Shown: piece after piece, positions 55,562 through 64,000 of the stretch | Layout of the letters: every line of letters starts with the position of its first letter | Position numbering within the stretch: the stretch's first letter is position 1 | Source of the DNA: Sphingobium sp. JS3065 | GTDB taxonomy: Bacteria > Pseudomonadota > Alphaproteobacteria > Sphingomonadales > Sphingomonadaceae | DNA length: 64,000 nt | Assembly: GCF_026427355.1 (NCBI RefSeq) | Contig: NZ_CP102664.1 | Span: forward strand, 2,979,501 to 3,043,500 | Direction: 5' to 3' | Translations under genes and position numbers: made by a program | Notes under the pieces: model-generated | The model's input: the letters and a program-made list of their open reading frames with translations, nothing else | What the model was told of the DNA's origin: nothing | The model's database searches: none

Positions 55562-57778
55562 ATGAAGTTCGACACGCCAGCCACCACCAACCCGATCGAC
55601 CGGGGCCGCGTCATCGGCAAACCCCATGACCGGATAGACGGCGCCGCGAAGGTCACCGGCACCGCGCCCTATGCCTATGAACGGCACGATGCCGCGCCCA
55701 ACGCCGCCTATGGCTGGATCGTCGGTTCGGCCATCGCCAAGGGGCGGATCAACGCCATCGACCTGCGCGCCGCCGAAACCGCCCCCGGCGTGCTGGGCAT
55801 CGTCACGCACCAGAATGCGGGACCGCTCGGCAAGGGCAATTTCAACACCGCCCATCTGCTCGGCGGGCCGCAGGTCGAACATTATGAGCAGGCGGTGGCG
55901 CTGGTGATCGCCGACACGCTGGAAAATGCGCGGGACGCCGCCCGGCTGGTCCGCATCGACTATGCGCCGGAACAGGGCCGGTTCGACCTGGCGGCGGAGC
56001 GCGACAAGGGGGTTGCGCCCAAGCCCGGCTTCGGCGGACCGGCGGATACCAAGGCGGGCGATTTCGACGCCGGCTTCGCAAAAGCGGCGGTGAAGATCGA
56101 CCGGAGCTATACCACCCCCGACCAGAGCCATGCGATGATGGAGCCGCATGCGACCACCGCCGCCTGGAACGGCGACAAGCTCACGCTCTGGACCGCGAAC
56201 CAGATGATCGCCTGGAGCGTGGGCGAAATGGCGCAGACGCTGAAGATCCCGCAGGCGAATATCCGCCTCGTCTCGCCCTATATCGGCGGCGGCTTCGGCG
56301 CGAAGTTGTTCCTGCGGGCGGATGCGCTGTTGGCGGCGCTCGGCGCACGCATGGTCGGCCGTCCGGTCAAGGTCGCGATCGCCCGGCCGCAAATCCCCAA
56401 CAACACCACCCATCGCCCCGCCACCATTCAGCGCATACGCATCGGCGCCGACAAGCATGGCGTGATCGACGCCATCGCCCATGAGGTCTGGTCCGGCGAC
56501 CTGCCCGGCGGCGACGCGGAGACGGCGGCACAGCAGACGCGCCTGCTCTATCGCGGCGCCAACCGGTTGACGACGCATCGCCTGTCGACGCTGGACCTGC
56601 CGGAGGGCAACGCCATGCGCGCCCCTGGCGAGGCTGTGGGCCTGCTCGCGCTGGAAGTCGCGATGGACGAACTGGCGGAGGCCTGCGGGGTCGATCCGGT
56701 GGAACTGCGCATCCGCAACGATGTGCAATATGATCCCGAAGCCGGACCGCAACGCCCCTTTTCCAGCCGCAAGCTGGTCGAATGCCTCCGCCAGGGCGCG
56801 GAACGCTTCGGCTGGAACCGCCGCAACCCCAGGCCGGGGCAGGTGCGCGACGGGCGCTGGATGGTCGGCATGGGCGTCGCCTCCGCCTTCCGCAACAATC
56901 TGGTCGGCAAATCGGGCGCGCGCATCGGCGTCGACGCCAAGGGGCATGTCGTCGTCGAAACCGACATGACCGACATCGGCACCGGCAGCTACACCATCAT
57001 CGCCCAGACGGCGGCGGAAATGCTGGGCGTGCCGCTGGAGGCGGTGACGGTGCGGCTGGGCGACAGCCGCTTTCCCGTCTCGGCCGGGTCGGGCGGGCAA
57101 TGGGGCGCCAACAGCGCCACGGCGGGCGTCTATGCCGCCGCCATGGCCCTGCGCGCGAAGCTGGCGGAAAAGGCGGGCTTCCCGGCGGACAAGGCGCAGT
57201 TCGAGGATGGGTTGGTGCGCCTGGGCAACCAGTCCCAGCCGCTGGGCACGCTGGCGGGGCGCGAAGGGCTGTGGGCGGAAGACAGCATGGAATATGGCGA
57301 TCTCGACAAGCGCTATGCGCAGGCCACTTTCGGCGCGCATTTCTGCGAGGTGGGGGTCGACATCGACACTGCCGAGGTTCGCGTCCGCCGCATGGGCGGG
57401 GCCTTTGCCGCCGGGCGCATCCTCAACCCCAAATCGGCGCGCAGCCAGGTGATCGGCGCGATGACCATGGGCGTCGGCGCGGCGATCATGGAGGAACTGA
57501 GCGTCGACACCCGTTTCGGCTTTTTCGTCAATCACGACATGGCCGAATATCTGGTGCCGGTGCATGCCGACATCCCGGATCAGGACGTGCTGTTCATCGA
57601 TGAACTGGACGACAAAAGCTCGCCCATGAAGGCGAAGGGCGTCGGCGAACTGGGCATTTGCGGGGCAGGGGCGGCGGTCGCCAACGCGATCTACAACGCC
57701 ACGGGCGTCCGCCTGCGCGACTATCCGCTGACCATCGACAAGATATTGGCCGCATCCTCCGGCCAAAGGGTTGCTTGA
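55562..57778 (+). CDS. paoC: Aldehyde oxidoreductase molybdenum-binding subunit PaoC
   Basis: This 738-aa xanthine-oxidase family subunit starts MKFDTPATTNPIDRGRVIG. It has GGGFGAKLFLRADALL, the molybdopterin-contact region AGSGGQWGANSAT and the base glutamate in KGVGELGICGAGAAVANAIY. Length agrees with E. coli PaoC (732 aa). It holds the molybdenum cofactor and oxidises the aldehyde. The maturation factor PaoD (XdhC family) is not in the window. Confidence 0.94.
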   Translation: MKFDTPATTNPIDRGRVIGKPHDRIDGAAKVTGTAPYAYERHDAAPNAAYGWIVGSAIAKGRINAIDLRAAETAPGVLGIVTHQNAGPLGKGNFNTAHLLGGPQVEHYEQAVALVIADTLENARDAARLVRIDYAPEQGRFDLAAERDKGVAPKPGFGGPADTKAGDFDAGFAKAAVKIDRSYTTPDQSHAMMEPHATTAAWNGDKLTLWTANQMIAWSVGEMAQTLKIPQANIRLVSPYIGGGFGAKLFLRADALLAALGARMVGRPVKVAIARPQIPNNTTHRPATIQRIRIGADKHGVIDAIAHEVWSGDLPGGDAETAAQQTRLLYRGANRLTTHRLSTLDLPEGNAMRAPGEAVGLLALEVAMDELAEACGVDPVELRIRNDVQYDPEAGPQRPFSSRKLVECLRQGAERFGWNRRNPRPGQVRDGRWMVGMGVASAFRNNLVGKSGARIGVDAKGHVVVETDMTDIGTGSYTIIAQTAAEMLGVPLEAVTVRLGDSRFPVSAGSGGQWGANSATAGVYAAAMALRAKLAEKAGFPADKAQFEDGLVRLGNQSQPLGTLAGREGLWAEDSMEYGDLDKRYAQATFGAHFCEVGVDIDTAEVRVRRMGGAFAAGRILNPKSARSQVIGAMTMGVGAAIMEELSVDTRFGFFVNHDMAEYLVPVHADIPDQDVLFIDELDDKSSPMKAKGVGELGICGAGAAVANAIYNATGVRLRDYPLTIDKILAASSGQRVA

Positions 57779-57829
57779 ACTTCCACGGCGGCGCCCCTAG
57801 TCCCTCTCCCAAAGAGGGGAAAGGCCGCC

Positions 57830-59863
57830 ATGAAATATCTTCCGCTGTCGCTGGCTCTGGCCGCGCTGCCCACGGTCGCCGCCGCAGAGGCGGAAGCGCC
57901 CGATCCGGCCCGCATCGTCGTGACGGGGGAGGGGCTTTCCCTGCCGCCGGGGACGCCGGCCTATGGATCGGTGATCATCGACCGGGATCGCCTGACCAAC
58001 AGCGCTTCCGGCCGGATCGAAAGCACGCTGGGCGATGTCGCCGGTTTCCAGCAGTTCCGCCGTTCCGACAGCCGTTCGGCCAATCCTTCCGCGCAGGGGG
58101 CGACATTGCGCGCCCTGGGCGGCAATGCGTCCAGCCGGACGCTGGTGCTGCTGGACGGCGTGCCCATGGCCGATCCCTTTTTCGGCTATATCCCGTTCAG
58201 CGCGCTGGTGCCCGACCGCCTGTCGGTGGTGCGGGTGACGCGCGGCGGCGGGATAGGGGCGTTCGGCGCGGGCGCGGTGGCCGGGACCATCGAACTCGCC
58301 AGCGCCACCCGTGACCAGCTTCCCACCTTCGCGGCCAGCGCCTTCTACGGCAGCAGGGACGCGACCGAACTGTCCGTTGGCCTGACCCCGGACCTGGGCC
58401 ATGGCCATGTCTCGCTTTCGGGCCGGTGGGACCGGGGCGACGGTTTCCAGACCACGCCGAAGGACCAGCGCGTCGCCGCCACCGCACCCGCCGCCTATGA
58501 CGGCTGGTCGACCAATGTGCGCGCCGTCGCGCCGCTGTCCGCCACATCGGAAATCCAGTTTCGCGGCACCATCTTTCACGATGAGCGCACCCTGCGCTTC
58601 AAGGGCGCGGACAGCATGAGCGAGGGACAGGACGCCAGCATCCGCTTCATTTCCCGCGGGGCGTGGCAGGTCGATGCGCTGGCCTATATCCAGGCGCGCA
58701 ACTTCGCCAACATCGTGGTTTCGTCCGCCACCTTCCGCAAGTCGCTCGACCAGCGGAACACGCCCTCGACCGGCATCGGCGGCAAGATCGAGCTGCGCCC
58801 GCCGGTCGGCCCCGATCATGTGCTGCGCATCGGCGCCGACACCCGCTTCGCCACCGGCGACATGTTCGAGGACGCCTATAGCGCGGCTGGCGCGGTGACC
58901 GCTCGCCGCCATGCGGGCGGCGATCAGATGACGACCGGCCTCTTTGCCGAGGATGACTGGACCATCGGATCGCTGGTGCTGACCGGCGGGGTGCGGGCGG
59001 ACCGTTGGACCATCGACAACGGCTTCTTCCGGCAGGCCAATGGCGCGGGCGTGTCGACGCTGGCCGCTGCCTTCGCTGACCGTTCCGACTGGCAATTTTC
59101 GGGGCGGGGCGGGGTGCTCTATCGCATCGGCGACGGTTTTGCCCTGCGTGGCGCGGCCTATAGCGGCTTCCGCCTGCCAACGCTCAACGAGCTTTACCGG
59201 CCGTTCCGGGTAGGAGCCGACGCGACCGGTCCCAATGCGGCGCTGCGCCCGGAAAAGCTGAAAGGCTATGAAAGCGGGGTCGATATGACGCTGGGGCCGG
59301 TCCATCTCGGCGTGACGCTGTTCCGCAACATGCTGGACAATGCCGTCGCCAACGTCACCATCTCCCGGACCGGCGGCACTTTCCCGCTGGTGGGCGCCGT
59401 GGCGGGCATTTACCGCGAACGGCAGAATGTCGACCGCATCACCGCCAAGGGCGTCGAACTGACCGCCAACGGCCGCGCCGGGAATGTCCTGCTCTCGGCC
59501 TCCTATGCGTACAGCCGCAGCCGGGTCCGTGCGCCAGGCCGGGACTTTGACGGCCTTCGCCCTGCGCAGACCCCCGCCCATTCCGCCAGCGCCACTCTGG
59601 CCTGGGAACCGAAGCAAGGCCCCGCTGTCTCCGCCACGCTGCGCTATGTCAGCAAGCAATATGAGGACGACCAGCAGCTTGACGTGCTGCCCCATGCATT
59701 GACGGTCGATGCGGTGGCGCGCCTGCCCCTCGGCCATGGCGTGACCCTGATCGCGCGCGGCGAAAATCTCTTCGATGAAGAGGTGACCACGCGCAATGCC
59801 GGGGGATCGATCGACCTCGGCACGCCCCGGACATTGTGGATCGGCCTGCGTTTCGCGGGTTAA
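57830..59863 (+). CDS. TonB-dependent outer-membrane receptor
   Basis: This 677-aa protein has a signal peptide (MKYLPLSLALAALPTVAAA), a TonB-box-like RIVVTG, a plug domain (SSRTLVLLDGVPMADPFFGY, then RLSVVRVTRGGGIGAFG) and a 22-strand barrel region ending LWIGLRFAG with a near-terminal aromatic. It imports an iron chelate, cobalamin or a sugar-like ligand using TonB energy; the substrate is unknown. It follows paoC after 51 bp. Confidence 0.93.
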   Translation: MKYLPLSLALAALPTVAAAEAEAPDPARIVVTGEGLSLPPGTPAYGSVIIDRDRLTNSASGRIESTLGDVAGFQQFRRSDSRSANPSAQGATLRALGGNASSRTLVLLDGVPMADPFFGYIPFSALVPDRLSVVRVTRGGGIGAFGAGAVAGTIELASATRDQLPTFAASAFYGSRDATELSVGLTPDLGHGHVSLSGRWDRGDGFQTTPKDQRVAATAPAAYDGWSTNVRAVAPLSATSEIQFRGTIFHDERTLRFKGADSMSEGQDASIRFISRGAWQVDALAYIQARNFANIVVSSATFRKSLDQRNTPSTGIGGKIELRPPVGPDHVLRIGADTRFATGDMFEDAYSAAGAVTARRHAGGDQMTTGLFAEDDWTIGSLVLTGGVRADRWTIDNGFFRQANGAGVSTLAAAFADRSDWQFSGRGGVLYRIGDGFALRGAAYSGFRLPTLNELYRPFRVGADATGPNAALRPEKLKGYESGVDMTLGPVHLGVTLFRNMLDNAVANVTISRTGGTFPLVGAVAGIYRERQNVDRITAKGVELTANGRAGNVLLSASYAYSRSRVRAPGRDFDGLRPAQTPAHSASATLAWEPKQGPAVSATLRYVSKQYEDDQQLDVLPHALTVDAVARLPLGHGVTLIARGENLFDEEVTTRNAGGSIDLGTPRTLWIGLRFAG

Positions 59864-59922
59864 CCCCGGCGTCCCGCAAAAGCGCACTGGTTGAGGCAGG
59901 GCAAAGCTGCGATGAAGACGCC

Positions 59923-60720
59923 ATGCGCTTCTCATTGCTGTTCGCCCTGCCGCTCCTTGCCGCCACGCCCGCCAATGCCTGGGGGCCTGTCGGCCACCGG
60001 ATCACCGGCGCCATAGCCGACCGGAATCTGAGCGGCGCGGCGCGTGCGCAGGTTCATCTGCTACTGGGCGTCGAGGATCTGGCGGAGGCGGCGACCTGGC
60101 CGGACGACATGAAGTCCGACCCCGCCGACTTCTGGCGCAAGACCGCCAGCCCCTGGCATTATGTCACGGTCAGGGAAGGGGACCGTTACAGCCCGGCCGA
60201 CGCCCCGAAGGAGGGCGATGCGATCACCGCGCTCAAGCGCTTCACCGCCACGTTGCGCGACGCCAAAGCATCGCTGGAGGACCGCCGCCTGGCGCTGCGT
60301 TTCATCGTCCACATAATGGGCGACCTGCATCAGCCGCTGCACGCGGGCGGCGGCGGCGATCGCGGCGGCAACGATGTGAAAGTGACCTTCTTCGGGGAGG
60401 CGACCAACCTGCATTCCGTCTGGGATTCCGGCCTGATCGGACAGCGCGCCCTGTCCTATTCCGAATATGCGGACTGGCTGTCGCGCTCCATCACCCCGAA
60501 CCAGACGATCGACTGGAGCGCCAGCGGCCCGGCGACATGGGTTCGCGAAAGCATCGCCCTGCGCAAGACGATCTATCCGGCGGACCCCAACCTGTCCTGG
60601 GACTATGTCTATCGGCATCGTGCCGAACTGGACGACCGGCTGCGGCGCGGCGGCGTGCGCATCGCCGCCTATCTGAACGCCATTTTCGATTCAGCGGTGC
60701 CCGCCAGCGACATGCCATGA
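59923..60720 (+). CDS. S1/P1 nuclease family protein
   Basis: This 265-aa protein starts MRFSLLFALPLLAATPANA, a signal peptide. The mature chain would begin with Trp (WGPVGHR), whose amino group and side chain bind zinc in this family. Other zinc ligands are seen in FIVHIMGDLHQPLHAGGGG, GGNDVKVTF and LHSVWDSGL. Such enzymes cut single-stranded RNA and DNA and 3'-nucleotides in the periplasm or outside. It lies 59 bp after the receptor gene. Confidence 0.92.
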   Translation: MRFSLLFALPLLAATPANAWGPVGHRITGAIADRNLSGAARAQVHLLLGVEDLAEAATWPDDMKSDPADFWRKTASPWHYVTVREGDRYSPADAPKEGDAITALKRFTATLRDAKASLEDRRLALRFIVHIMGDLHQPLHAGGGGDRGGNDVKVTFFGEATNLHSVWDSGLIGQRALSYSEYADWLSRSITPNQTIDWSASGPATWVRESIALRKTIYPADPNLSWDYVYRHRAELDDRLRRGGVRIAAYLNAIFDSAVPASDMP

Positions 60721-60781
60721 GCGCTGTCCGAAGAAGCAAGCTATTGGAAAATCAGGCGCCTATCCGGTCGCGGGAGGAAAA

Positions 60782-60856
<75 letters not shown>

Positions 60857-60971
60857 ACTATTTTCAGCTCCATCCGGCGTCTCGCGCCAGCGGAGCCGGG
60901 CCTATGGCCGCCTCCTCGCCCCATGTCAAGGCGGCTTGCGGCAGAAGATGTAAATTGCTTATGGGGTGGCC

Positions 60972-61106
60972 ATGGCAAATGGTCAGGACGAACGGAAAGA
61001 GCGTTTGGCGCAGGCGTTGCGGGACAATCTGCGCCGCCGCAAGGCGCAGTCGCGCGAATCGCGGGATGGGGACACGCCTCTATCACCGGAGGGTTCGAAG
61101 GGCTGA
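60972..61106 (+). CDS. Small basic conserved-type hypothetical protein
   Basis: This 44-aa gene starts MANGQDERKERLAQALRDNL and continues RRRKAQSRES. Small proteins of this form (LAxALRxNLxRRKAQ) are often found in sphingomonads. It is highly charged, helical and probably nucleic-acid or ribosome associated, but this is only inference. It sits between tRNA-Thr and the dioxygenase-like gene. Confidence 0.6.
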   Translation: MANGQDERKERLAQALRDNLRRRKAQSRESRDGDTPLSPEGSKG

Positions 61107-61186
61107 CAACGGGCATTCCCATTCGAAACAATCCGTTTCCTCCGGCCCGCTTGCACAGGGTTTCCATGCCCCCGATCTAATCCCGC

Positions 61187-61996
61187 ATGAGACAAGCGAC
61201 CTTCTTCATTCCGCATGGCGGCGGTCCATGCTTTTTCATGGACCCCAGCGACCCGGACCGCCCGCATAGCGACCCGATATGGCATGCCATGCAGGCCCAT
61301 CTGGCGAACCTCATCGCCGCCCTGCCCGAACGGCCGAAGGCGATCCTGCTGGTTTCCGGCCATTGGGAGGAAAGCCGCTTCACCGTCCACACCGGCGAAC
61401 GTCCCGGCCTGTTGTTCGACTATTACGGCTTCCCGCCGCACAGCTACACGCTCCGCTGGGACGCGCCCGGCGCTCCCGCACTTGCCCGCCGGGCTGCCGG
61501 TTTGCTGGAACAGGCCGGATTTCCCGCTGGCACGGAGGAGGATCGGGGCTGGGACCATGGCGTCTTCATTCCTATGAAGGTGGCGCTGCCGCAGGCCGAC
61601 ATCCCGCTGGCCCAACTCTCGCTCCGCCACGATCTGGACCCAGAGGCGCACATCGCCGCCGGCCGGGCGCTGGCGCCGCTGCGCGATGAAGGCGTGCTGA
61701 TCGTCGGTTCGGGCATGAGCTTCCATAATTTGCGTGTCCGCGGCTTTCAGGCCACCGCCCCGTCAAAGCTGTGGGACGACGCCCTGAACGCCGCCGTCAC
61801 CGAACCCGACCCGGCCATCCGCGCCGGGCGCGTCGCAGCCTGGGCCGATCTTCCCCACGCCCGTTTCGCCCATCCGCGCGAAGAGCATCTCCTGCCGCTC
61901 ATGGTCGCATTGGGCGCAGGGGGTGAGGATGCGGCGGTGCGCGACCATGCCAGCACCGTGCTGGGCTGGACCGTGTCCGGCTATCGCTTCGGCTGA
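61187..61996 (+). CDS. LigB/DODA-type extradiol dioxygenase family protein
   Basis: This 269-aa protein is of the class III extradiol ring-cleavage family. Metal ligands and catalytic residues are visible: IPHGGGPCFF (first His), LVSGHWEE (second His-Glu), DHGVFIPM, GSGMSFHNL and HPREEHLLPL. This set is typical of YgiD/DODA proteins acting on catecholic substrates such as DOPA. The real substrate is unknown. It stands alone. Confidence 0.9.
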   Translation: MRQATFFIPHGGGPCFFMDPSDPDRPHSDPIWHAMQAHLANLIAALPERPKAILLVSGHWEESRFTVHTGERPGLLFDYYGFPPHSYTLRWDAPGAPALARRAAGLLEQAGFPAGTEEDRGWDHGVFIPMKVALPQADIPLAQLSLRHDLDPEAHIAAGRALAPLRDEGVLIVGSGMSFHNLRVRGFQATAPSKLWDDALNAAVTEPDPAIRAGRVAAWADLPHARFAHPREEHLLPLMVALGAGGEDAAVRDHASTVLGWTVSGYRFG

Positions 61997-61999
61997 ATC

Positions 62000-62104
62000 T
62001 AGAGCGGTTTTCGATCTGATTGAATCAGATCGACCGCTCTATTCCTTTGTTTTACCGCGATTTCTTAAACGTCAGATGATGCCATCTGACTGGAAATCGC
62101 TCTA
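62000..62104. repeat. Compound palindromic intergenic repeat
   Basis: TAGAGCGGTTTTCGATCTGA, TTGA and TCAGATCGACCGCTCTA form one large imperfect palindrome; a second follows, GCGATTTC...GTCAGATG / CATCTGAC...GAAATCGC. The whole begins right after the dioxygenase stop and reaches the stop of the converging 2Fe-2S gene. It may serve as a bidirectional terminator. Confidence 0.65.
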
Positions 62105-62638
62105 GGGTCTCCGCAACGCCGGAACCGCCTTGGCCGCTTCATCGGGCGGGATCCCGGAAGGCGGCACGGCGTCCACCACCTCCTCGCCGCGCATCACGCG
62201 CCCGGCATGCTGGATCGCTCCCCGCAACCGGGGATAGATGCCGCAGCGGCAGATATTGGTGAGCGCGGCGTCGATTTCCTCATCGCTGGGATCGCTGGTC
62301 CGCCGCAGCAGCGCGGAAGCCGTCATGATGACGCCGGGGATGCAATAGCCGCATTGGGAGACATTGTCGGCCGCGAACACCTGTTGCAGCGGATGGCCGC
62401 GATCGGGCGACAGCCCCTCTATGGTGGTGACGAACTTTCCCTCGGTGGCGGCGATGGTCACCTGGCAGGATCGCACCGCTTCCCCGTCGATATCGACCGT
62501 GCAGGCGCCGCAATCCCCCGTTCCGCAGCCATATTTGGTCCCGGTCAGGTTGGACGCATCCCGCAAGGCCCACAGCAGCGGCGTCGCCGGGTCCATGCGA
62601 TATTGGACGGGCCGGTCGTTGACCGTGAATTTCGTCAT
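62102..62638 (-). CDS. Orphan (2Fe-2S)-binding subunit of an isoquinoline/aldehyde-type oxidoreductase
   Basis: This 178-aa protein starts MTKFTVNDRPVQYRMDP. It has the two cluster motifs of molybdenum hydroxylase small subunits: YGCGTGDCGACT with a later Cys, and QCGYCIPG with ICRCGIYPR. It lacks a Tat signal. It is coupled to the DUF2721 gene by a 4-bp overlap. The large molybdenum subunit that normally follows is absent; the next gene downstream is on the other strand. Confidence 0.9.
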   Translation of the reverse strand: MTKFTVNDRPVQYRMDPATPLLWALRDASNLTGTKYGCGTGDCGACTVDIDGEAVRSCQVTIAATEGKFVTTIEGLSPDRGHPLQQVFAADNVSQCGYCIPGVIMTASALLRRTSDPSDEEIDAALTNICRCGIYPRLRGAIQHAGRVMRGEEVVDAVPPSGIPPDEAAKAVPALRRP

Positions 62639-63111
62639 TCCGCGCTCTCTTCCTCGACCTTGTGATAGAGGACTTCGTTGCGGATGTGGATGGTGCGCGA
62701 CGCCAGCCGGATTTCCTGGATGAAGGTGGCGAAGCCCGCCGCCTGCAACGTCATGGCCAGGCTGAACAGGATCGCGATGGGGGTGCCCAGATGCGAACCC
62801 AGCAGGTTCGCCGCGAACAGCAGGATGACCACCAGACAGATCGCGCACGCCGACGCCACCGTCAGGAAGATCGCGCCGTTGACCACGCTCATCCGCCGGT
62901 CCAGCATGCGGATCTCGCTGACCATGCGGTCATGTTCCTTGCCGCGGGAGGCGAGGATCTTCTCCTCCACCTTCCGCGCCCGGTCGATGATGCGCGCCAG
63001 CCGCCCGACGCAGACGTTCAGGAACGCGCCGATGCCCGCCAGCAGGAACACGGGGGCCAATGCAAGCTGGATGGTCTGCGCGACCTGGGAGACCTGGGGA
63101 AGTGGGATCAT
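62635..63111 (-). CDS. DUF2721 family membrane protein
   Basis: This 158-aa protein starts at MIPLPQVSQVAQTIQ, with AGCGGAA upstream favouring this ATG over one 69 bases earlier. It has a first membrane helix (LALAPVFLLAGIGAFLNVC), the conserved RLARIIDRAR box, a charged helical loop and two further membrane helices (residues 80-135). The family is of unknown function. It overlaps the 2Fe-2S gene by four bases. Confidence 0.88.
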   Translation of the reverse strand: MIPLPQVSQVAQTIQLALAPVFLLAGIGAFLNVCVGRLARIIDRARKVEEKILASRGKEHDRMVSEIRMLDRRMSVVNGAIFLTVASACAICLVVILLFAANLLGSHLGTPIAILFSLAMTLQAAGFATFIQEIRLASRTIHIRNEVLYHKVEEESAE

Positions 63112-63148
63112 TTCCGCTGATATCGGGCCGATAGCCGCCAATCGCCGT

Positions 63149-64000
63149 TCAGGCCGCGCCCTTGGCGGGCGTGTTGACACCCATCGACTTCAGATATTGA
63201 CGGATGTTGCGCGCCGCCTGACGCAGACGCTGCTCATTTTCCACCATGGCGATGCGGACATAGCCCTCGCCATCCTCGCCATAGCCGACACCGGGCGCGA
63301 CCGCGACCTTGGCATGGGTCAGCAACTGCTTGGAAAATTCCAGGCTCCCCATATCCTTGAGGGCAGGGGGCAGCGGCGCCCATGCGAACATCGACGCCCT
63401 GGGCGCGGGAATGTCCCATCCCGCCCGGCCAAAGGCCTCCACCATCACGTCGCGGCGCTTGTGATAAAGCTCGCGGTTCTTCTGTACGATGTCCTGCGGG
63501 CCGTTGAGCGCCGCACAGGCCGCCGCCTGGATCGGCGTGAACGCGCCATAGTCCAGATAGGATTTCACCCGCTTCAACGCCGCGATCAACTGCGTGTTGC
63601 CCACCGCGAAGCCGATGCGCCAGCCCGCCATGGAATAGGTCTTGGACAGGGAGGTGAACTCCACCGCCACATCCTTGGCACCCGGCACCTGAAGGATGGA
63701 GGGCGTCGGATTGCCGTCATAATAAAGCTCTGAATAGGCGAGGTCGGACAGCACCCAGACCTTGTTCTCCTTCGCCCAGGCGACCAGCCGCTCGTAAAAG
63801 GCGAGGTCGACCGTCTCCGCCGTCGGGTTGCTGGGATAACCGACCACCAGGATCGATGGACGCGGCACGGTGAAGGCCATCGCCCGGTCCAGCGCCTGCC
63901 AATAATGCTCGTCCGGCGTGGTCGGCACGGACCGGATGGTCGCGCCCGCGATGATGAAGCCGAACATGTGGATCGGGTAGCTGGGGTTGGGCGCCAGCAC
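63149..64000 (-). CDS. Class I/II PLP-dependent aminotransferase (partial, N-terminus beyond the window)
   Basis: The last 283 residues are visible; the start lies past base 64000. The PLP lysine is in FTSLSKTYSMAGWRIGFAVG, the aspartate/tyrosine pair in VLSDLAYSELYYDG, and GYPSNPTAE binds the phosphate region. The C-terminal RIAMVENEQRLRQAARNIR arginine binds carboxylate. It is close to the alanine/diaminopimelate aminotransferase group; the exact substrate is not certain. Confidence 0.9.
   Translation of the reverse strand: MLAPNPSYPIHMFGFIIAGATIRSVPTTPDEHYWQALDRAMAFTVPRPSILVVGYPSNPTAETVDLAFYERLVAWAKENKVWVLSDLAYSELYYDGNPTPSILQVPGAKDVAVEFTSLSKTYSMAGWRIGFAVGNTQLIAALKRVKSYLDYGAFTPIQAAACAALNGPQDIVQKNRELYHKRRDVMVEAFGRAGWDIPAPRASMFAWAPLPPALKDMGSLEFSKQLLTHAKVAVAPGVGYGEDGEGYVRIAMVENEQRLRQAARNIRQYLKSMGVNTPAKGAA

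Noticed and set aside
54557..57766. A 1069-codon open frame on the minus strand
   Set aside because: It is antisense to paoB and paoC, whose cofactor motifs are clear. The antisense product has no recognisable domain.
57797..59935. A 712-codon open frame on the minus strand
   Set aside because: It is antisense to the TonB-dependent receptor with no domain of its own.

Overview
The window is chromosomal DNA of an alphaproteobacterium, most likely a member of the Sphingomonadaceae (Sphingobium/Sphingomonas/Novosphingobium type). Three things point there: high G+C coding DNA; gene neighbourhoods typical of that family (bolA, J-domain protein, cobS/cobT; rpmG; infA-maf-RNase G-yacG; a SciP/DUF1153 regulator); and family-type intergenic palindromic repeats. 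This placement is inferred from gene content and style, not from a database search.

Layout. 1-10.8 kb: end of a zinc-ribbon/DUF3426-like protein, pirin, GST, BolA, J-domain protein, DUF1294, an Hsp70-like chaperone, then cobS, osmC-like, tyrosine phosphatase and cobT in one tight + strand run, followed by a GreA/GreB-like factor, Dps, a GDT1-type membrane protein and a small hypothetical protein. 11-17 kb: rpmG with a terminator, then a minus-strand riboflavin cluster (ribH, an HTH-fused ribB, ribE, ribD) and DUF445. 17-23 kb: RND efflux pump and adaptor, two GlsB/YeaQ membrane proteins, SciP. 23-39.5 kb: mnmA, hisG-hisD, nusB, thiL, H+-pyrophosphatase, DUF2490, bioF-bioD, M13 peptidase, DUF4168, bioA, infA, maf, RNase E/G-like, yacG, tRNA-Phe.

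39.5-53.7 kb is accessory DNA. A decayed integrase remnant abuts tRNA-Phe. Next comes a genomic island of about 13.4 kb bounded by a 49-bp direct repeat of the 3' part of tRNA-Gly(GCC), at 40202-40250 and 53648-53696. It carries a tyrosine integrase, an excisionase-like HTH protein, a protein with family-A/T7-type polymerase palm motifs, a small membrane protein, an exported protein, an XRE regulator and a tightly coupled operon. The first operon gene encodes a 1440-aa protein with a TPR-like helical middle and a PIN-nuclease-like C-terminal region. The downstream gene or genes are broken by an IS1380-family element. This operon is the best candidate for an undescribed, probably defence-type, system. 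It looks damaged in this genome.

53.7-64 kb returns to normal chromosome: a Tat-exported PaoABC-type molybdenum aldehyde oxidoreductase, a TonB-dependent receptor, S1/P1 nuclease, tRNA-Thr, a small basic protein, a LigB/DODA-like dioxygenase, an orphan 2Fe-2S subunit, DUF2721 and the C-terminal part of a class I/II aminotransferase running off the window end.
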